This document shows positions 28,461 to 38,398 of a stretch of 64,000 nt of DNA, piece after piece. The first letter of the stretch is position 1. Every line of letters begins with the position of its first letter. This stretch comes from Promethearchaeota archaeon (GTDB taxonomy: Archaea > Asgardarchaeota > Lokiarchaeia > Sigyniarchaeales > SOKP01), in contig JAHLWS010000077.1 in the NCBI GenBank assembly GCA_019057795.1, positions 124,001-188,000 on the forward strand, given 5' to 3'. Under the pieces are notes generated by a model. The model did no database searches. It saw only the letters and a program-made list of their open reading frames with translations, and was not told the origin of the DNA. Both the position numbers and the translations under genes were made by a program.

Positions 28461-29840
28461 TTGAGATTTACGGATTACAAATCAGTTAAAAAACATAAAG
28501 TGCCAGATTGGTTTCATAATGCAAAGCTTGGGATTTTCATACATTGGGGACTTTATTCTGTGCCTGCCTTTGCCGTTACTGGCTTGGATTTAGTAGAATC
28601 CATGAAAAGAGGTTTGGAAGAACACTTCAAAAATAACCCCTATGCTGAATGGTATCTCAATTCTTTAAGAATTGAAGGAAGTCCTACTCAACAATATCAT
28701 AAAGATATGTATGGTGAAGATTTTGTATATGATGATTTTATTCCTATTTTTAATGAAGAAATAAAGAAGTGGAACCCTAAAGAATGGGCAGAGCTATTCA
28801 ATAAAGCCGGAGCAAAATATGTAGTTTTAGTAACAAAACATCACGATGGTTTTCTTCTATGGCCTAGTAAATATCCTAATCCAAAAAAACAGAATTATAA
28901 GGCAAGTAGAGATATCGTTGGCGAACTTTCTAAAGAAGTTCGGAAAAAGGGTTTAAAAATGGGTTTTTACTATTCTGGTACACTTGATTGGTCCTTTAAA
29001 TTAGAGCCGATCAAAGATGGAATATCTTTTGTTGAAAATGGAGTTAGAACGCCTGAATATATTGAATACGCTAATAACCACTGGTATGAATTAATAAACA
29101 AGTATAATGGCATAATTTTATGGAACGATATTGGTTATGTACCAACAAATGCATATGAAATTTTTACTTATTTCTATAATAAATTTCCTGAGGGCGTAAT
29201 TAACGATCGATGGAAATATACTAAAAAAAAAGAGGATAACTTTCGAGTCGCCTACCATCACGATTTTATAACACCAGAATATGAAGTACTTAAAAAAATT
29301 AAGAAGAAAAAATGGGAAACAAACAGAGGAATTGGCAATTCCTACGGTTATAACAAAATAGAAAAGGAAGAAGATTATCTCGATTCAGAAAAATTAATTA
29401 GAATGTTCATAGATATCGTAAGTAAAAACGGAAATCTCCTCTTAAATGTGGGTCCCATGGTAGATGGTACGATCCCAGAAGTTCAAAGGAAAGTTTTACT
29501 TAATTTAGGGAAATGGCTTGAAATCAATGGGGAATCTATTTACAATACACGCCCGTGGGTAAAAGCAGAAGGGATAACAATAGATGGAGTAGAAGTGAGA
29601 TATACCAAGACTCAAGAATCCCTTTTCGTAATATTACTTGAAAAGCCTGAGGAAAAGGAGTTAGAGATTAAATCTTTAGTAATCAAAGAAAATTCAACAG
29701 TTCAATTATTGGGGAACAATAATGAAATTGAATGGTCCCAAATGGAAGAAAATTTAAAACTAAAGATTCCAGATGATCTTTTTAACTCACCAGCATATTC
29801 CTTTAAAATTACACCTAGACCAGATGAAGACATAAATTGA
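28461..29840 (+). CDS. Alpha-L-fucosidase, GH29
   Basis: The 459-residue protein opens with PDWFHNAKLGIFIHWGLYSVPAF, the GH29 signature, followed by KYVVLVTKHHDGFLLWPSK. The catalytic nucleophile is Asp223 in LWNDIGYVP. SKNGNLLLNVGPMVDGTIP closes the barrel, and a small C-terminal beta domain follows. No signal peptide. The TTG start has GAGG nine bases upstream. It would remove alpha-L-fucose from imported glycans, fitting the fucosylated or sulfated polymers suggested by its neighbours. Confidence 0.95.
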   Translation: MRFTDYKSVKKHKVPDWFHNAKLGIFIHWGLYSVPAFAVTGLDLVESMKRGLEEHFKNNPYAEWYLNSLRIEGSPTQQYHKDMYGEDFVYDDFIPIFNEEIKKWNPKEWAELFNKAGAKYVVLVTKHHDGFLLWPSKYPNPKKQNYKASRDIVGELSKEVRKKGLKMGFYYSGTLDWSFKLEPIKDGISFVENGVRTPEYIEYANNHWYELINKYNGIILWNDIGYVPTNAYEIFTYFYNKFPEGVINDRWKYTKKKEDNFRVAYHHDFITPEYEVLKKIKKKKWETNRGIGNSYGYNKIEKEEDYLDSEKLIRMFIDIVSKNGNLLLNVGPMVDGTIPEVQRKVLLNLGKWLEINGESIYNTRPWVKAEGITIDGVEVRYTKTQESLFVILLEKPEEKELEIKSLVIKENSTVQLLGNNNEIEWSQMEENLKLKIPDDLFNSPAYSFKITPRPDEDIN

Positions 29841-29903
29841 TTTTAGTAATTTAGAATAAGAAAATAATAATTGAAATTTTTCAATTTTTTTTATTACATC
29901 GAT

Positions 29904-31151
29904 CTAAGCTTGTTTTAGAAGTGAAGAAATGTAATCCCATTTTTTGTTAATCTTATCGGAAGTTCTTAATCGATTAAATATTTTATATTCGAAAGCCCCA
30001 ATAAGATTATACATAGATTTCACTTGTTTATATACTTCAAATTCTTCAAACTTTTTTATATATTCCTCTACATTTTCAGAGCTCCATATATACTCTTGAT
30101 ATTTGATAGAGTCCATAGTGCTATCAGAAAGTTCTTTCATTTTTTTCGAGATATTTTCAACCCAGAAGTGTGACATCGCCATTGAATAGTACAACCCTGA
30201 AGATCCAAACGGATTAACAAATCCTGCACTATCTCCAATAAGAACGACACCAGGACATGGAACAAAATTTTCGACCATTTTAGCGTTTGGTATATATGTT
30301 AATTCCTCGTAATCAATTTTAGCCTCTTTAAAAAACTCACTAAATCCTGGAAAACCTTTCTTCAAATTTTCCCAAACCATCATGATTTCATCATGATCAG
30401 GTATATTAACGGTTTTCATTTGAGGGACTTGTGCCATTCGCAACATTAAACCCACTTCTGCTCTTTTCTTCTCTAATGGAAATACATACGCAATACTTGG
30501 AGGAAAATTAGGAGAGTAATCCAAATCACCGTTCCCGATGAAATAAAATTGTAAATCTGGAGTTTCGCTTATATCTATGTTAGCTTCGCTAATTAAGCAT
30601 TTTATTATGGGACAATTTATCTCTTCGTCGTAAGGAACTCCATAATGGCTTCCAATAATGCCTGAATATCCACTGCAATCTAAAAGTGCGTTTCCATACA
30701 CTTCATTAAGATCTCCATTCTTATCTTTAAATTTTACGCCAATAATAAAACCATTTTTCTCAATTGGTTCTGTAACCTCAGCTTTTAAAAGGATGTCAAC
30801 TCCTAACTCGCTTGCAATTTCTACAAATCTATCGATAAATTTTCTCCATTCGAAAAAATAATGGTCGTATTCTCGGTAGGTCGTTGTTGTTTGTAAATTT
30901 CCCGGAGAATGCCAAACTCTTCCTCCGTTGGATTTAATTCCTATAGAAGGTAAGAAGTTCTTTCCTAGAATAATATCAACAATAGGATAATGGCCCATTC
31001 CTTCACCACGAGGTTTTGGTCCAGCAAGTTCACCTTTTTCTAAAATCACAGCTTTAAATCCTTTCCTTGCAGCCACGATGCCCGCAGTTAATCCAGCTGG
31101 TCCAGCTCCAACGATTATAAAATCGTAATTCTTTGATTTTTTAATAGCCAT
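29904..31151 (-). CDS. FAD-dependent geranylgeranyl-reductase-family protein 1
   Basis: The 415-residue flavoprotein has the dinucleotide-binding motif GAGPAGLTAGIVAARKG at the N-terminus, PRGEGMGH, and the second FAD motif VVLIGDSAGFVNPFGSSGL near residue 280. These fit the geranylgeranyl reductase group, which saturates isoprenoid chains of archaeal lipids or quinones. It diverges from a second member across a 144-bp gap that must carry both promoters. The substrate (lipid, quinone or another) cannot be read from sequence. Confidence 0.82.
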   Translation of the reverse strand: MAIKKSKNYDFIIVGAGPAGLTAGIVAARKGFKAVILEKGELAGPKPRGEGMGHYPIVDIILGKNFLPSIGIKSNGGRVWHSPGNLQTTTTYREYDHYFFEWRKFIDRFVEIASELGVDILLKAEVTEPIEKNGFIIGVKFKDKNGDLNEVYGNALLDCSGYSGIIGSHYGVPYDEEINCPIIKCLISEANIDISETPDLQFYFIGNGDLDYSPNFPPSIAYVFPLEKKRAEVGLMLRMAQVPQMKTVNIPDHDEIMMVWENLKKGFPGFSEFFKEAKIDYEELTYIPNAKMVENFVPCPGVVLIGDSAGFVNPFGSSGLYYSMAMSHFWVENISKKMKELSDSTMDSIKYQEYIWSSENVEEYIKKFEEFEVYKQVKSMYNLIGAFEYKIFNRLRTSDKINKKWDYISSLLKQA

Positions 31152-31295
31152 AGTTTATAAATATGAATAGAATAAATTAATCATTTTTGTTGCAAATGCA
31201 TATGAACAAGAAACAAATTAAAATTTCTTTTTATGAGGAAAATATAATTTTTAACGCTTTAACCATTAATTAATTTATTAAAAAAAAAACAGACA

Positions 31296-32474
31296 ATGAA
31301 AATGTTTGATGTTGTTATATCGGGAGCTGGTCCTAGCGGTTCTAAATGTGCTCAAGTTCTTGCTGAAAGAGGATTTGAAGTTGCATTACTTGATAGAGAT
31401 ATTAATTGGCGAAAGCCTTGTGGGGGTGCAGTTAGTTCAAGAATCTTTAAATATTACCCACAACTGCGAAAATTAAATTATCCCCATAATACTGGAATAA
31501 CTATATATTCTATGGATTATCATCAGATTAAATACTCTTGGAAAAATATTAGAGATTATTCGATAAATGTAGATCGCTTAGAATTTGATAATTTTATAAG
31601 GAATATCGCTATAGAAGCTGGAGCTCAATTATTTAACAAAAATATATCTTACGACTTTGTAATTAAAAATAGTCGCAGAGTTGGGATCAAAACAAAAACC
31701 CCCTCGGGGACAAAGGAATATCTCGGAAAAATTTTAATTATAGCGGACGGCATGAGCTCTAAATTAGCGCTTAAATCTGGTTTGAAAGGAAAATGGAAAA
31801 TTGACGAAATAGGACTATGCAAGTGTGCTATAATGGAAGGGGAAAATTTATTAGAGAAAGATTCTATGTCCTTATTTTTTAGAGCATATAAAGGGTATGG
31901 CTGGATATTTCCCTTAGATGACAAACGCTTTAACATTGGATGTGGCACATGGTTAGACGAAAATTTGAATTCTAATCTAAATCAAATATATACGGAATTT
32001 TTAAACGACCCCCACATAAAAAAGTTCTTTCCTAAATCTCATTATAAAGAAATATGGAAGGGTGCATATCCAATTCCCGCATTAGGCGTGAAAGAGAAAA
32101 GTTTATATGGAGATAATATTATGATTATTGGAGATGCAGCAGGTTTTGTTTCTCCTATAAGCGGCGAAGGGATACATCCTAGCATAGTATCTGGAAAAGT
32201 TGCAGCTGAAACCGCTATTGAAGCCTTAGAGAACGACGATATATCTAAACAAAGCTTGAAAAAGTACAAACAACATCCTAATATTAAAAAAATAATTAGA
32301 AATTTTAAAATGAAAGTTTCTATGGTTGAATTTCTTTTTGAAAATAACGGTCAGAATCTTTCAAAAATGTTTGAACTTGCAGATACAGATGATAAAATAA
32401 GAGAAGAAGTCATTAACATGTTCTTATTTTCCATACCACCATCTAAAGAATTGCTTTTAAAAATCCAATCTTAA
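31296..32474 (+). CDS. FAD-dependent geranylgeranyl-reductase-family protein 2
   Basis: The 392-residue flavoprotein has GAGPSGSKCAQVLAERG, then WRKPCGGAVSSR (the 'PCGGG/A' loop with a cysteine typical of lipid GGRs) and MIIGDAAGFVSPISGEGIHPSI. The PCGG motif makes this the better candidate of the pair for the true digeranylgeranylglycerophospholipid reductase of membrane lipid synthesis. It is divergent from family member 1. Confidence 0.85.
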   Translation: MKMFDVVISGAGPSGSKCAQVLAERGFEVALLDRDINWRKPCGGAVSSRIFKYYPQLRKLNYPHNTGITIYSMDYHQIKYSWKNIRDYSINVDRLEFDNFIRNIAIEAGAQLFNKNISYDFVIKNSRRVGIKTKTPSGTKEYLGKILIIADGMSSKLALKSGLKGKWKIDEIGLCKCAIMEGENLLEKDSMSLFFRAYKGYGWIFPLDDKRFNIGCGTWLDENLNSNLNQIYTEFLNDPHIKKFFPKSHYKEIWKGAYPIPALGVKEKSLYGDNIMIIGDAAGFVSPISGEGIHPSIVSGKVAAETAIEALENDDISKQSLKKYKQHPNIKKIIRNFKMKVSMVEFLFENNGQNLSKMFELADTDDKIREEVINMFLFSIPPSKELLLKIQS

Positions 32475-32609
32475 TTTTATAGCATTTGTTGCTTCGTGAT
32501 TTTTTCTTAGATATTTTTTGAAAAAGAATTTATAAATGATCGAGAATAGTCATATATACATTTTTGGTAATTATACAAAAATGTGAAATATATTAAGAGG
32601 TGAAATTAA

Positions 32610-32930
32610 ATGGTAATAGTTATTATGAAATTAATTCAAAGAGTAGCAAATGGTAAATGGGAAGAATTAGAAGAGATCGAAAAAAAATTCAATGAACTCG
32701 AGGATAAATTAGGTTATCCTCCAAAAAAACGATACCGTATTCTATCGGGGGCTTACGATAATAACGTAATTATTATTGAAAGAGAGTGGCAAAGCCTATC
32801 AAAAATGGAAAAAACTATGACAAAAGGTTTCTTAGACCCTGAATTGGTAAAATTATCTAAAAAATTAGATTCAATTATCGAATGGACAAAAACAGAATTG
32901 TACGTACCTCATCCACCATTTCCTGAATAA
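32610..32930 (+). CDS. Small protein, probable dimeric alpha-beta barrel (NIPSNAP/ABM-like)
   Basis: A 106-residue protein with GAGGTG seven bases before its ATG. The pattern (strand with KLIQRVANGKWEELEEIEKKF, helix, then KRYRILSGAYDNNVIIIEREWQS and a final helix) fits a ferredoxin-like dimeric alpha-beta barrel as in NIPSNAP or antibiotic-monooxygenase-like proteins. No catalytic residues can be identified. It follows a GGR gene but is separated by 135 bp and has its own ribosome-binding site. Function unknown. Confidence 0.6.
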   Translation: MVIVIMKLIQRVANGKWEELEEIEKKFNELEDKLGYPPKKRYRILSGAYDNNVIIIEREWQSLSKMEKTMTKGFLDPELVKLSKKLDSIIEWTKTELYVPHPPFPE

Positions 32931-32950
32931 AGAATATTTCTAGAACTTCA

Positions 32951-32970
32951 ATTCTCCTTTTTTTTTTATA
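32951..32970 (+). terminator. Oligo-T terminator after the small ABM-like gene
   Basis: A run of ten T residues preceded by a C/T-rich stretch follows the stop codon at 32930. This matches the usual archaeal termination signal. Confidence 0.45.
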
Positions 32971-33026
32971 TTATTGCGCTGAAATAATGTTTAAAGGGTT
33001 TATTATATTTTTCTAATTAAAGAACT

Positions 33027-33641
33027 ATGGAAAAACTAAAGATAAATATCCTACAAATATTGAATTTTATACCGCGCCCGTTTTACGGGTTGTTATCAGC
33101 AATAGTAGGTATAGCTGGAGATATCATAGCTATATTACTCTTTCCTAATTTTGATTTAAGTTACATGATAAGCGATTTAGGAACGAGTCCTGGCGCAATA
33201 TACTTCAACATCGGGACGTTTTTATCTGGTGTTTTTGCATTATTAACATATTTACACATAGTAGAAATTCTTGAGAACGAAAATATCAATCATCCAAAAG
33301 TACTCAGAATCGGAAAAGTGTTTGCGATTAATTCGTGCGTTTTTTTTGCTTTAATTGGTGTTTTCCCATCGGTTAGAAGTAACATTTTACTTTTTATTGT
33401 TCACGGAGCGGTTGCGTTAATTAGTTTAGTAAGCGGTATTATCTATTTAATCGCTTTTAGCTATCTTTTCTTTAAAAGTGAGAAGTTTTCAGGGCTTGTT
33501 GGGTATCTACCTTTAATAACAATAAGCTGTATTGTCCCATTTTTGTTCTCATGGCACCCAATAACAGAATGGATTATGACGTTTGGCATTACAATTTGGA
33601 TTATCCTGATTTCTATCTATATGCTTTATCATAAAATGTAA
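33027..33641 (+). CDS. DUF998-family membrane protein
   Basis: A 204-residue protein with about six hydrophobic helices. The segment SYMISDLGTSPGAIYFNIGTF after the first helix is the DUF998 hallmark, and the HPITEWIM segment near the end is also typical. The function of DUF998 is not known. ATG start without a clear Shine-Dalgarno. It precedes a DMT transporter by 78 bp on the same strand. Confidence 0.75.
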   Translation: MEKLKINILQILNFIPRPFYGLLSAIVGIAGDIIAILLFPNFDLSYMISDLGTSPGAIYFNIGTFLSGVFALLTYLHIVEILENENINHPKVLRIGKVFAINSCVFFALIGVFPSVRSNILLFIVHGAVALISLVSGIIYLIAFSYLFFKSEKFSGLVGYLPLITISCIVPFLFSWHPITEWIMTFGITIWIILISIYMLYHKM

Positions 33642-33718
33642 CTCTTTTTATCAAGACTACTTTTTCTTGTTTTAATTTTTAAAATAGTATTAAAACGATA
33701 TTTAATAATTTTAAGTTA

Positions 33719-34654
33719 ATGCCCGAATTAATTGGATACATTTTAACGCTCGATGCGTTATTTACTTGGGGAATAGCATCTTTAGTATATAAATATGGAT
33801 TAGGAAAAACACAGCCGAAAGCGACATTACTTTTCAGAATTTTAATAGTTACACTTAGTACATTTATTTTCGCGCTAATTTTTGGAGATTTCTCCTTTTT
33901 TTTTTCGTTTACTTCGCAAGAGCTTGTTGCTTTTTTAATTGTAAGTTTATTATCAGGTATTTCCGTAACAATCGGAGATTTACTCTATTTTAAAGCGCTT
34001 AAAAAGATTGATGCTTCGCGAGCTTATCCATTAACACAACTATCTTTAGTCTTCGTATATCCTTTAGCTTTTATATTCTTCGGTGAGCAAGTTACATTAT
34101 CAATTCTTATTGGAGGGGGTTTTATTCTATTAAGCGTCTTCATATTAAGTACTAAAGACAAACCTAACATAGACATAAGTAATAGCGAAGTTATTCAAGA
34201 AGCCAATAAAAATTTACTTGTCGGAGTTTTATTGTCAATTGGAACCGCGTTTTTATGGGCAATTTCTTATGTTTCGTTTAATCAAGCACGAATAATTTCA
34301 AATGAGGTATTTGCCTCAAATTTCGTAAGAATAGCACTTGCTACAATATTTGTTGCGACTTTAGGATTTTTTAGGCGCGATTACTATGAGGCCTTCAAGA
34401 AAGAAAATAAACCACATTTGAAATATTATCTTTACATCGGAATCGCAGGTGCGTTATCGCTAGGTTTAGCAGATTCACTTTTTATAATGGCAGTAGCAGT
34501 TAATGGGCTAGTATTAACCGCAACAATTACTGCAAACACGCCGATGGTCCAACAAACCTTATCAATTCTAATTTTAAAGGAAAAATTTCGTAAAAGATTT
34601 ATTATTGCAGTTTTATTATTGATTTTAGGCAATTACATAATTTTATTTTTTTAA
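33719..34654 (+). CDS. EamA-type drug/metabolite (DMT) transporter
   Basis: A 311-residue membrane protein with ten hydrophobic helices arranged as two five-helix EamA repeats: the first ends near GGGFILLSVFILS, the second near LLLILGNYIILFF. Short charged loops (FKALKKIDASRAYPLTQLS) match the family. It probably exports a metabolite or imports a small compound; the substrate is unknown. The next gene starts 23 bp later. Confidence 0.85.
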   Translation: MPELIGYILTLDALFTWGIASLVYKYGLGKTQPKATLLFRILIVTLSTFIFALIFGDFSFFFSFTSQELVAFLIVSLLSGISVTIGDLLYFKALKKIDASRAYPLTQLSLVFVYPLAFIFFGEQVTLSILIGGGFILLSVFILSTKDKPNIDISNSEVIQEANKNLLVGVLLSIGTAFLWAISYVSFNQARIISNEVFASNFVRIALATIFVATLGFFRRDYYEAFKKENKPHLKYYLYIGIAGALSLGLADSLFIMAVAVNGLVLTATITANTPMVQQTLSILILKEKFRKRFIIAVLLLILGNYIILFF

Positions 34655-34676
34655 CTACATATAAGTACTTGATTTA

Positions 34677-35699
34677 ATGATTCAAATAGAAATTATTTTA
34701 TTAACCAACAATATTGTTTTACCTTTTCAACAACTAAAACAAGATTATCAATTGGATTTTATCGAACTGAATAAATTATTTGCTACTAAATCATTAGCAG
34801 AACACGGATTAGGATTCTTGATAAATGTTTACGAAGTTCAAGATTCTGATAATTTTACAAACTCAAAACTATTAAAAAAAATAATTTTTGATACTGGGGG
34901 GCCAAACTTAACCTTTTTACACAATTCAGATTTAAGGGGATACCAATTTTACGATATCGATATGTTAATTTTATCACATTGGCATTATGATCATAGTGGT
35001 GGATTACTAAAAATATTAGAAAGGATAGAAAAAGAAGTGCCTTTTATTTGCCATGAGAGCGCCAATTTCGAAAGGTTTTTCAGGCGTGAGAAAAATTTAA
35101 AAATTGAAGATTTAAAAGGAAAGTCAAGAGAAGAGATTCTGCCATTGCTCTCGTCTTCAAAGATTGTCAATCAAGAGCCAATAGATTTAGAAAAAATAAA
35201 GAGTTTAAAAGGAAAAATTCAATTTACAAAAGATATTTGTGAAATCCTAAATATGGATGGGCTCAAAATTACCGTAAGCGGAGAAATTCCTAGAAATCAC
35301 ATTGAAGAAGATTTCAATAACTTCTTTTCGCTTCAAGAGGGCAATCTAAAGACGGATAAAATATTAGATGACAAATGTTTGATTTTAGAGTTTGATGAAA
35401 ACATAGTTTTGATAAACGGTTGTTGCCATTCGGGTTTAATGAATACCTTAGATTACGTAAAGTATTACTCAAATAAACCGATAAGTCATATAATAGGGGG
35501 ATTTCATATGGCGGGAGCGTCTGAAGAAAGAATTAGAGTTACAATAGATTACTTAAACAAACTAAATATGTTTGATGATACGCTATATATCTTTCCTATT
35601 CATTGTAGCGGAGAAAAAATTATCGAAATGGTTAATAAAAACAGTAATAGTAGAATTAAGGCGTTTAACACGAGTGTAGGGACAACCTTCAATTTTTAA
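34677..35699 (+). CDS. Metallo-beta-lactamase-fold hydrolase (COG1237-like)
   Basis: The 340-residue protein has the metal motif LSHWHYDHSGGL (HxHxDH). Later ligands appear in LINGCCHSGLMNTLDYV, IIGGFHMAGA and FPIHCSGEKI. This arrangement matches the COG1237 group, which includes the dihydropterin/ribofuranosylaminobenzene-phosphate synthase step of methanopterin synthesis and many unassigned enzymes. Function beyond a zinc hydrolase is uncertain. It starts 23 bp after the DMT transporter. Confidence 0.8.
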   Translation: MIQIEIILLTNNIVLPFQQLKQDYQLDFIELNKLFATKSLAEHGLGFLINVYEVQDSDNFTNSKLLKKIIFDTGGPNLTFLHNSDLRGYQFYDIDMLILSHWHYDHSGGLLKILERIEKEVPFICHESANFERFFRREKNLKIEDLKGKSREEILPLLSSSKIVNQEPIDLEKIKSLKGKIQFTKDICEILNMDGLKITVSGEIPRNHIEEDFNNFFSLQEGNLKTDKILDDKCLILEFDENIVLINGCCHSGLMNTLDYVKYYSNKPISHIIGGFHMAGASEERIRVTIDYLNKLNMFDDTLYIFPIHCSGEKIIEMVNKNSNSRIKAFNTSVGTTFNF

Positions 35700-35832
35700 T
35701 AAGAGTTTATCTCTAAATCAGTTCACAGATTTGTAAATTTGAAATAAATAATTAACGCTTTTCTTTAAATCCACAAAATTAAAAAGTTATATAATATTTT
35801 CTATTATATAAATTCTACTCGTATTCTATACA

Positions 35833-36366
35833 ATGATTAGGTTAAAAAAAGGCATAACTATTAATCCACGATTGATTGCTTTTGTTGCAGTTATGAGCGT
35901 TTATATCATATTAGCCTTTTTTGATATTTTTAATCTTTTGTCAATGATAGGAATTTTTGTTTTTTTATCATTATTCAGTTCTTCATTAGCGACAATAATT
36001 TATTTTACATTGTCAAGAAGAATTGGTATTGTAGAAAAAGTTGTAAATGCTTTTTATTCAATTGTCGTAATTATGTTTTCAATAAATTCAATACCTCATG
36101 TAATGGAAAGTTCTATTTGTAATCTAAAAGTAATAGGTGATTTAATAGCACTTACTTTATTCATTATAGGTTGTCCATATATCGTGTTTGCATTGATTAA
36201 TACCGGTTTTCCAATGTGGTATCGTAAGTTCAATATTCTCGTTGGTGGTATTACATTACTCATTTCATTAATTTCTCTCGCTGCTCCTGTATTCGGATAT
36301 GTGTTTCTTACTATTTTGTTATGTTTAATGAATATAATGAATAAAGTCTTAGAAGAAACCTTTTAA
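35833..36366 (+). CDS. Hypothetical membrane protein, paralogue of the next gene
   Basis: A 177-residue protein with about five hydrophobic segments; I do not recognise a family. Its C-terminal third (YRKFNILVGGITLL...SLAAPVFGYVF) aligns with the corresponding part of the 36495-37139 protein (FRRLNMLIGAS...SIVFAESGFIYLL). ATG start; no clear Shine-Dalgarno. The gene is flanked by A+T-rich gaps. Confidence 0.6.
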   Translation: MIRLKKGITINPRLIAFVAVMSVYIILAFFDIFNLLSMIGIFVFLSLFSSSLATIIYFTLSRRIGIVEKVVNAFYSIVVIMFSINSIPHVMESSICNLKVIGDLIALTLFIIGCPYIVFALINTGFPMWYRKFNILVGGITLLISLISLAAPVFGYVFLTILLCLMNIMNKVLEETF

Positions 36367-36494
36367 TTAATTAGATATTTTGATTAAACGTTATCGAAAA
36401 GATTTTTAATCTTTTTCAAAGGATTAGTAATTAAACAATAAAAGTTATAAAGTTAGGTATTAAAATAAATCATAAAAACATCGATGATTGTATT

Positions 36495-37139
36495 ATGAGT
36501 ATTCGGGTTTTAATGAATAAAGAGAAATTAATGGTTGACGATATTATCCTTGTTGTCCTGATAATATTATTTGGATTTTTAGTTATATATTTTGTATTAA
36601 TTGCTATTATGGCACTTGCAGTATATCCTATCTCTGCATTGTTATTATATGGAATATATAAAATACATAAAGGTATATTTAATAAGGAATTGAATGCTAC
36701 ACGTAAGGTAGTAGGTTTACTATTAGGAATAATGTATATTTCTTTTGCGATACTTATTTTAAGCATAATTTTTACACAACCTCATATACCTGCGAGTTTT
36801 ATTATTTATTTCTTAGCTATGCCAACATTTCTTATAGGCCTTGCGGGATTTTTAAAAGGGTTTATTATTAAAGTATATTCTCCTCTTTTTCGAAGATTAA
36901 ACATGCTAATTGGAGCAAGTACCATTATATTGACAATCATATCTATTGTATTTGCTGAATCAGGTTTTATATATCTTCTTTTTTCTCTTTTAATAGCGCT
37001 AATTCTTAATGGTATTTTAAGATCGGCATTATATCTGAGCGAATTTGGATTATCGCTAAACAGAATTAGAAATTTAAAACTTGTCATTCTTATTATGAAT
37101 TCTATAGATATGAAATATCCAGAGATTAATCAATTATAA
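36495..37139 (+). CDS. Hypothetical membrane protein, paralogue of the preceding gene
   Basis: A 214-residue protein with about six hydrophobic segments and positively charged loops. The similarity to the previous gene is confined to the region around FRRLNMLIGAS and the following two helices, suggesting an old tandem duplication. Family not recognised. Alternative start sites (Met7, Met13) lie just inside. Confidence 0.6.
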   Translation: MSIRVLMNKEKLMVDDIILVVLIILFGFLVIYFVLIAIMALAVYPISALLLYGIYKIHKGIFNKELNATRKVVGLLLGIMYISFAILILSIIFTQPHIPASFIIYFLAMPTFLIGLAGFLKGFIIKVYSPLFRRLNMLIGASTIILTIISIVFAESGFIYLLFSLLIALILNGILRSALYLSEFGLSLNRIRNLKLVILIMNSIDMKYPEINQL

Positions 37140-37276
37140 TATTACCATAATATCTCTTGAATTTTAGTGCTTAAACTGAATGATTTAATAATAATAAAAT
37201 ATTAAATGATTATCCTTCATTAATATTTATTATAAAAATTTAATATTATCAATAATTCAAGGTTTTTGAATAGAAT

Positions 37277-38398
37277 ATGTCTGAAATTCACTTTAATAAA
37301 GAAGAAGGTTCCCAAATAAAATTATTCACACCTGGGCCCGTTTACATCCCAGAACGAATATTAAAGGAAATGGCAAAACCAAACGACACGCATAGGTCTA
37401 AACCATACGCAGAAATGCATCAACTTGTAGAAGAAGGGCTTAAAAAGCTTTTATTTACCTCTAATATTTGTTTAATTTCTACATCGAGCGCTACTGGATT
37501 AATGGAAGCTTGCGTAAGAAATTTAGTTAAAAAAGACGAGAAGGCTCTATTCTTTTCGATTGGAGCATTTGGAGATCGTTGGTACAAAATTGGAGTTTCA
37601 AATGGGAAGGTTGCTGTAAAAGAGGGCGTAGAATGGGGTAAACCAATAACTCCCGAATTTGCCCAAGAAGCATTGAATAAGGATAAATACGCTGTAGTTT
37701 TTATCCAATCAAATGAAACTTCCACAGGAGTTTACAACCCAATTAATGAAGTAATCCCAGTTATTAAAGATTTTGACGCTTTAGTATGCGTTGACGCAAC
37801 ATCATCAATGGCCGGGATTAAAATTGAGGTTGATAAATTAGGAATCGATGTGTGTTTAGCCTCAGTTCAAAAATCTTTTACAATACCGCCAGGACTGGCT
37901 TTATGTTCAATATCCAAAGCAGCAATCGAAAAAACTTCTCAGGTTAAAAACAGAGGTTTTTACTTTGACTTTCTTGATTTAGTCAAAAGATCTGAAAAAC
38001 ATCAAACGCCAACAACACCACCAATACCGCAAATTAGAGCTTTAGCGGCTCAATTGGATTATATCCTAAATCATGAAGGATTAGAAAAAAGATTTGAAAG
38101 ACATGAACGATTAGGAAAACGTACTAGAATGTGGGCACGAGATATTAATTTTGAGATGTTTCCAGAGAAAGGATACGAATCCAATACAGTTTCTACTATG
38201 AAGAATTCGTTGAATATCGACATTGTGAAGATGGTTTCAACATTACTAGAAAAGGGTTATCGCATTGTTAACGGCTATGGAGATTTGAAGAATAAAACCT
38301 TCCGGATTGGCCATATGGGTGAAGTGACAGTAAAAGATCTCGAAAACATGTTAAAGATCTTAACAGATATCGTTTCTGATTTAAGATTGAACCAGTGA
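37277..38398 (+). CDS. Class V aminotransferase (serine/alanine-glyoxylate type; probable phosphoserine aminotransferase)
   Basis: A 373-residue PLP enzyme. FTPGPVYIPERIL opens the protein, STSSATGLMEA binds the cofactor phosphate, CVDATSSMAGI holds the Asp, and Lys199 in ASVQKSFTIPPG forms the Schiff base. Archaea lacking SerC use a broad class V aminotransferase for phosphohydroxypyruvate. A SerA gene 410 bp downstream makes a serine pathway likely. Alanine-glyoxylate or aspartate activity is possible. Confidence 0.85.
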   Translation: MSEIHFNKEEGSQIKLFTPGPVYIPERILKEMAKPNDTHRSKPYAEMHQLVEEGLKKLLFTSNICLISTSSATGLMEACVRNLVKKDEKALFFSIGAFGDRWYKIGVSNGKVAVKEGVEWGKPITPEFAQEALNKDKYAVVFIQSNETSTGVYNPINEVIPVIKDFDALVCVDATSSMAGIKIEVDKLGIDVCLASVQKSFTIPPGLALCSISKAAIEKTSQVKNRGFYFDFLDLVKRSEKHQTPTTPPIPQIRALAAQLDYILNHEGLEKRFERHERLGKRTRMWARDINFEMFPEKGYESNTVSTMKNSLNIDIVKMVSTLLEKGYRIVNGYGDLKNKTFRIGHMGEVTVKDLENMLKILTDIVSDLRLNQ

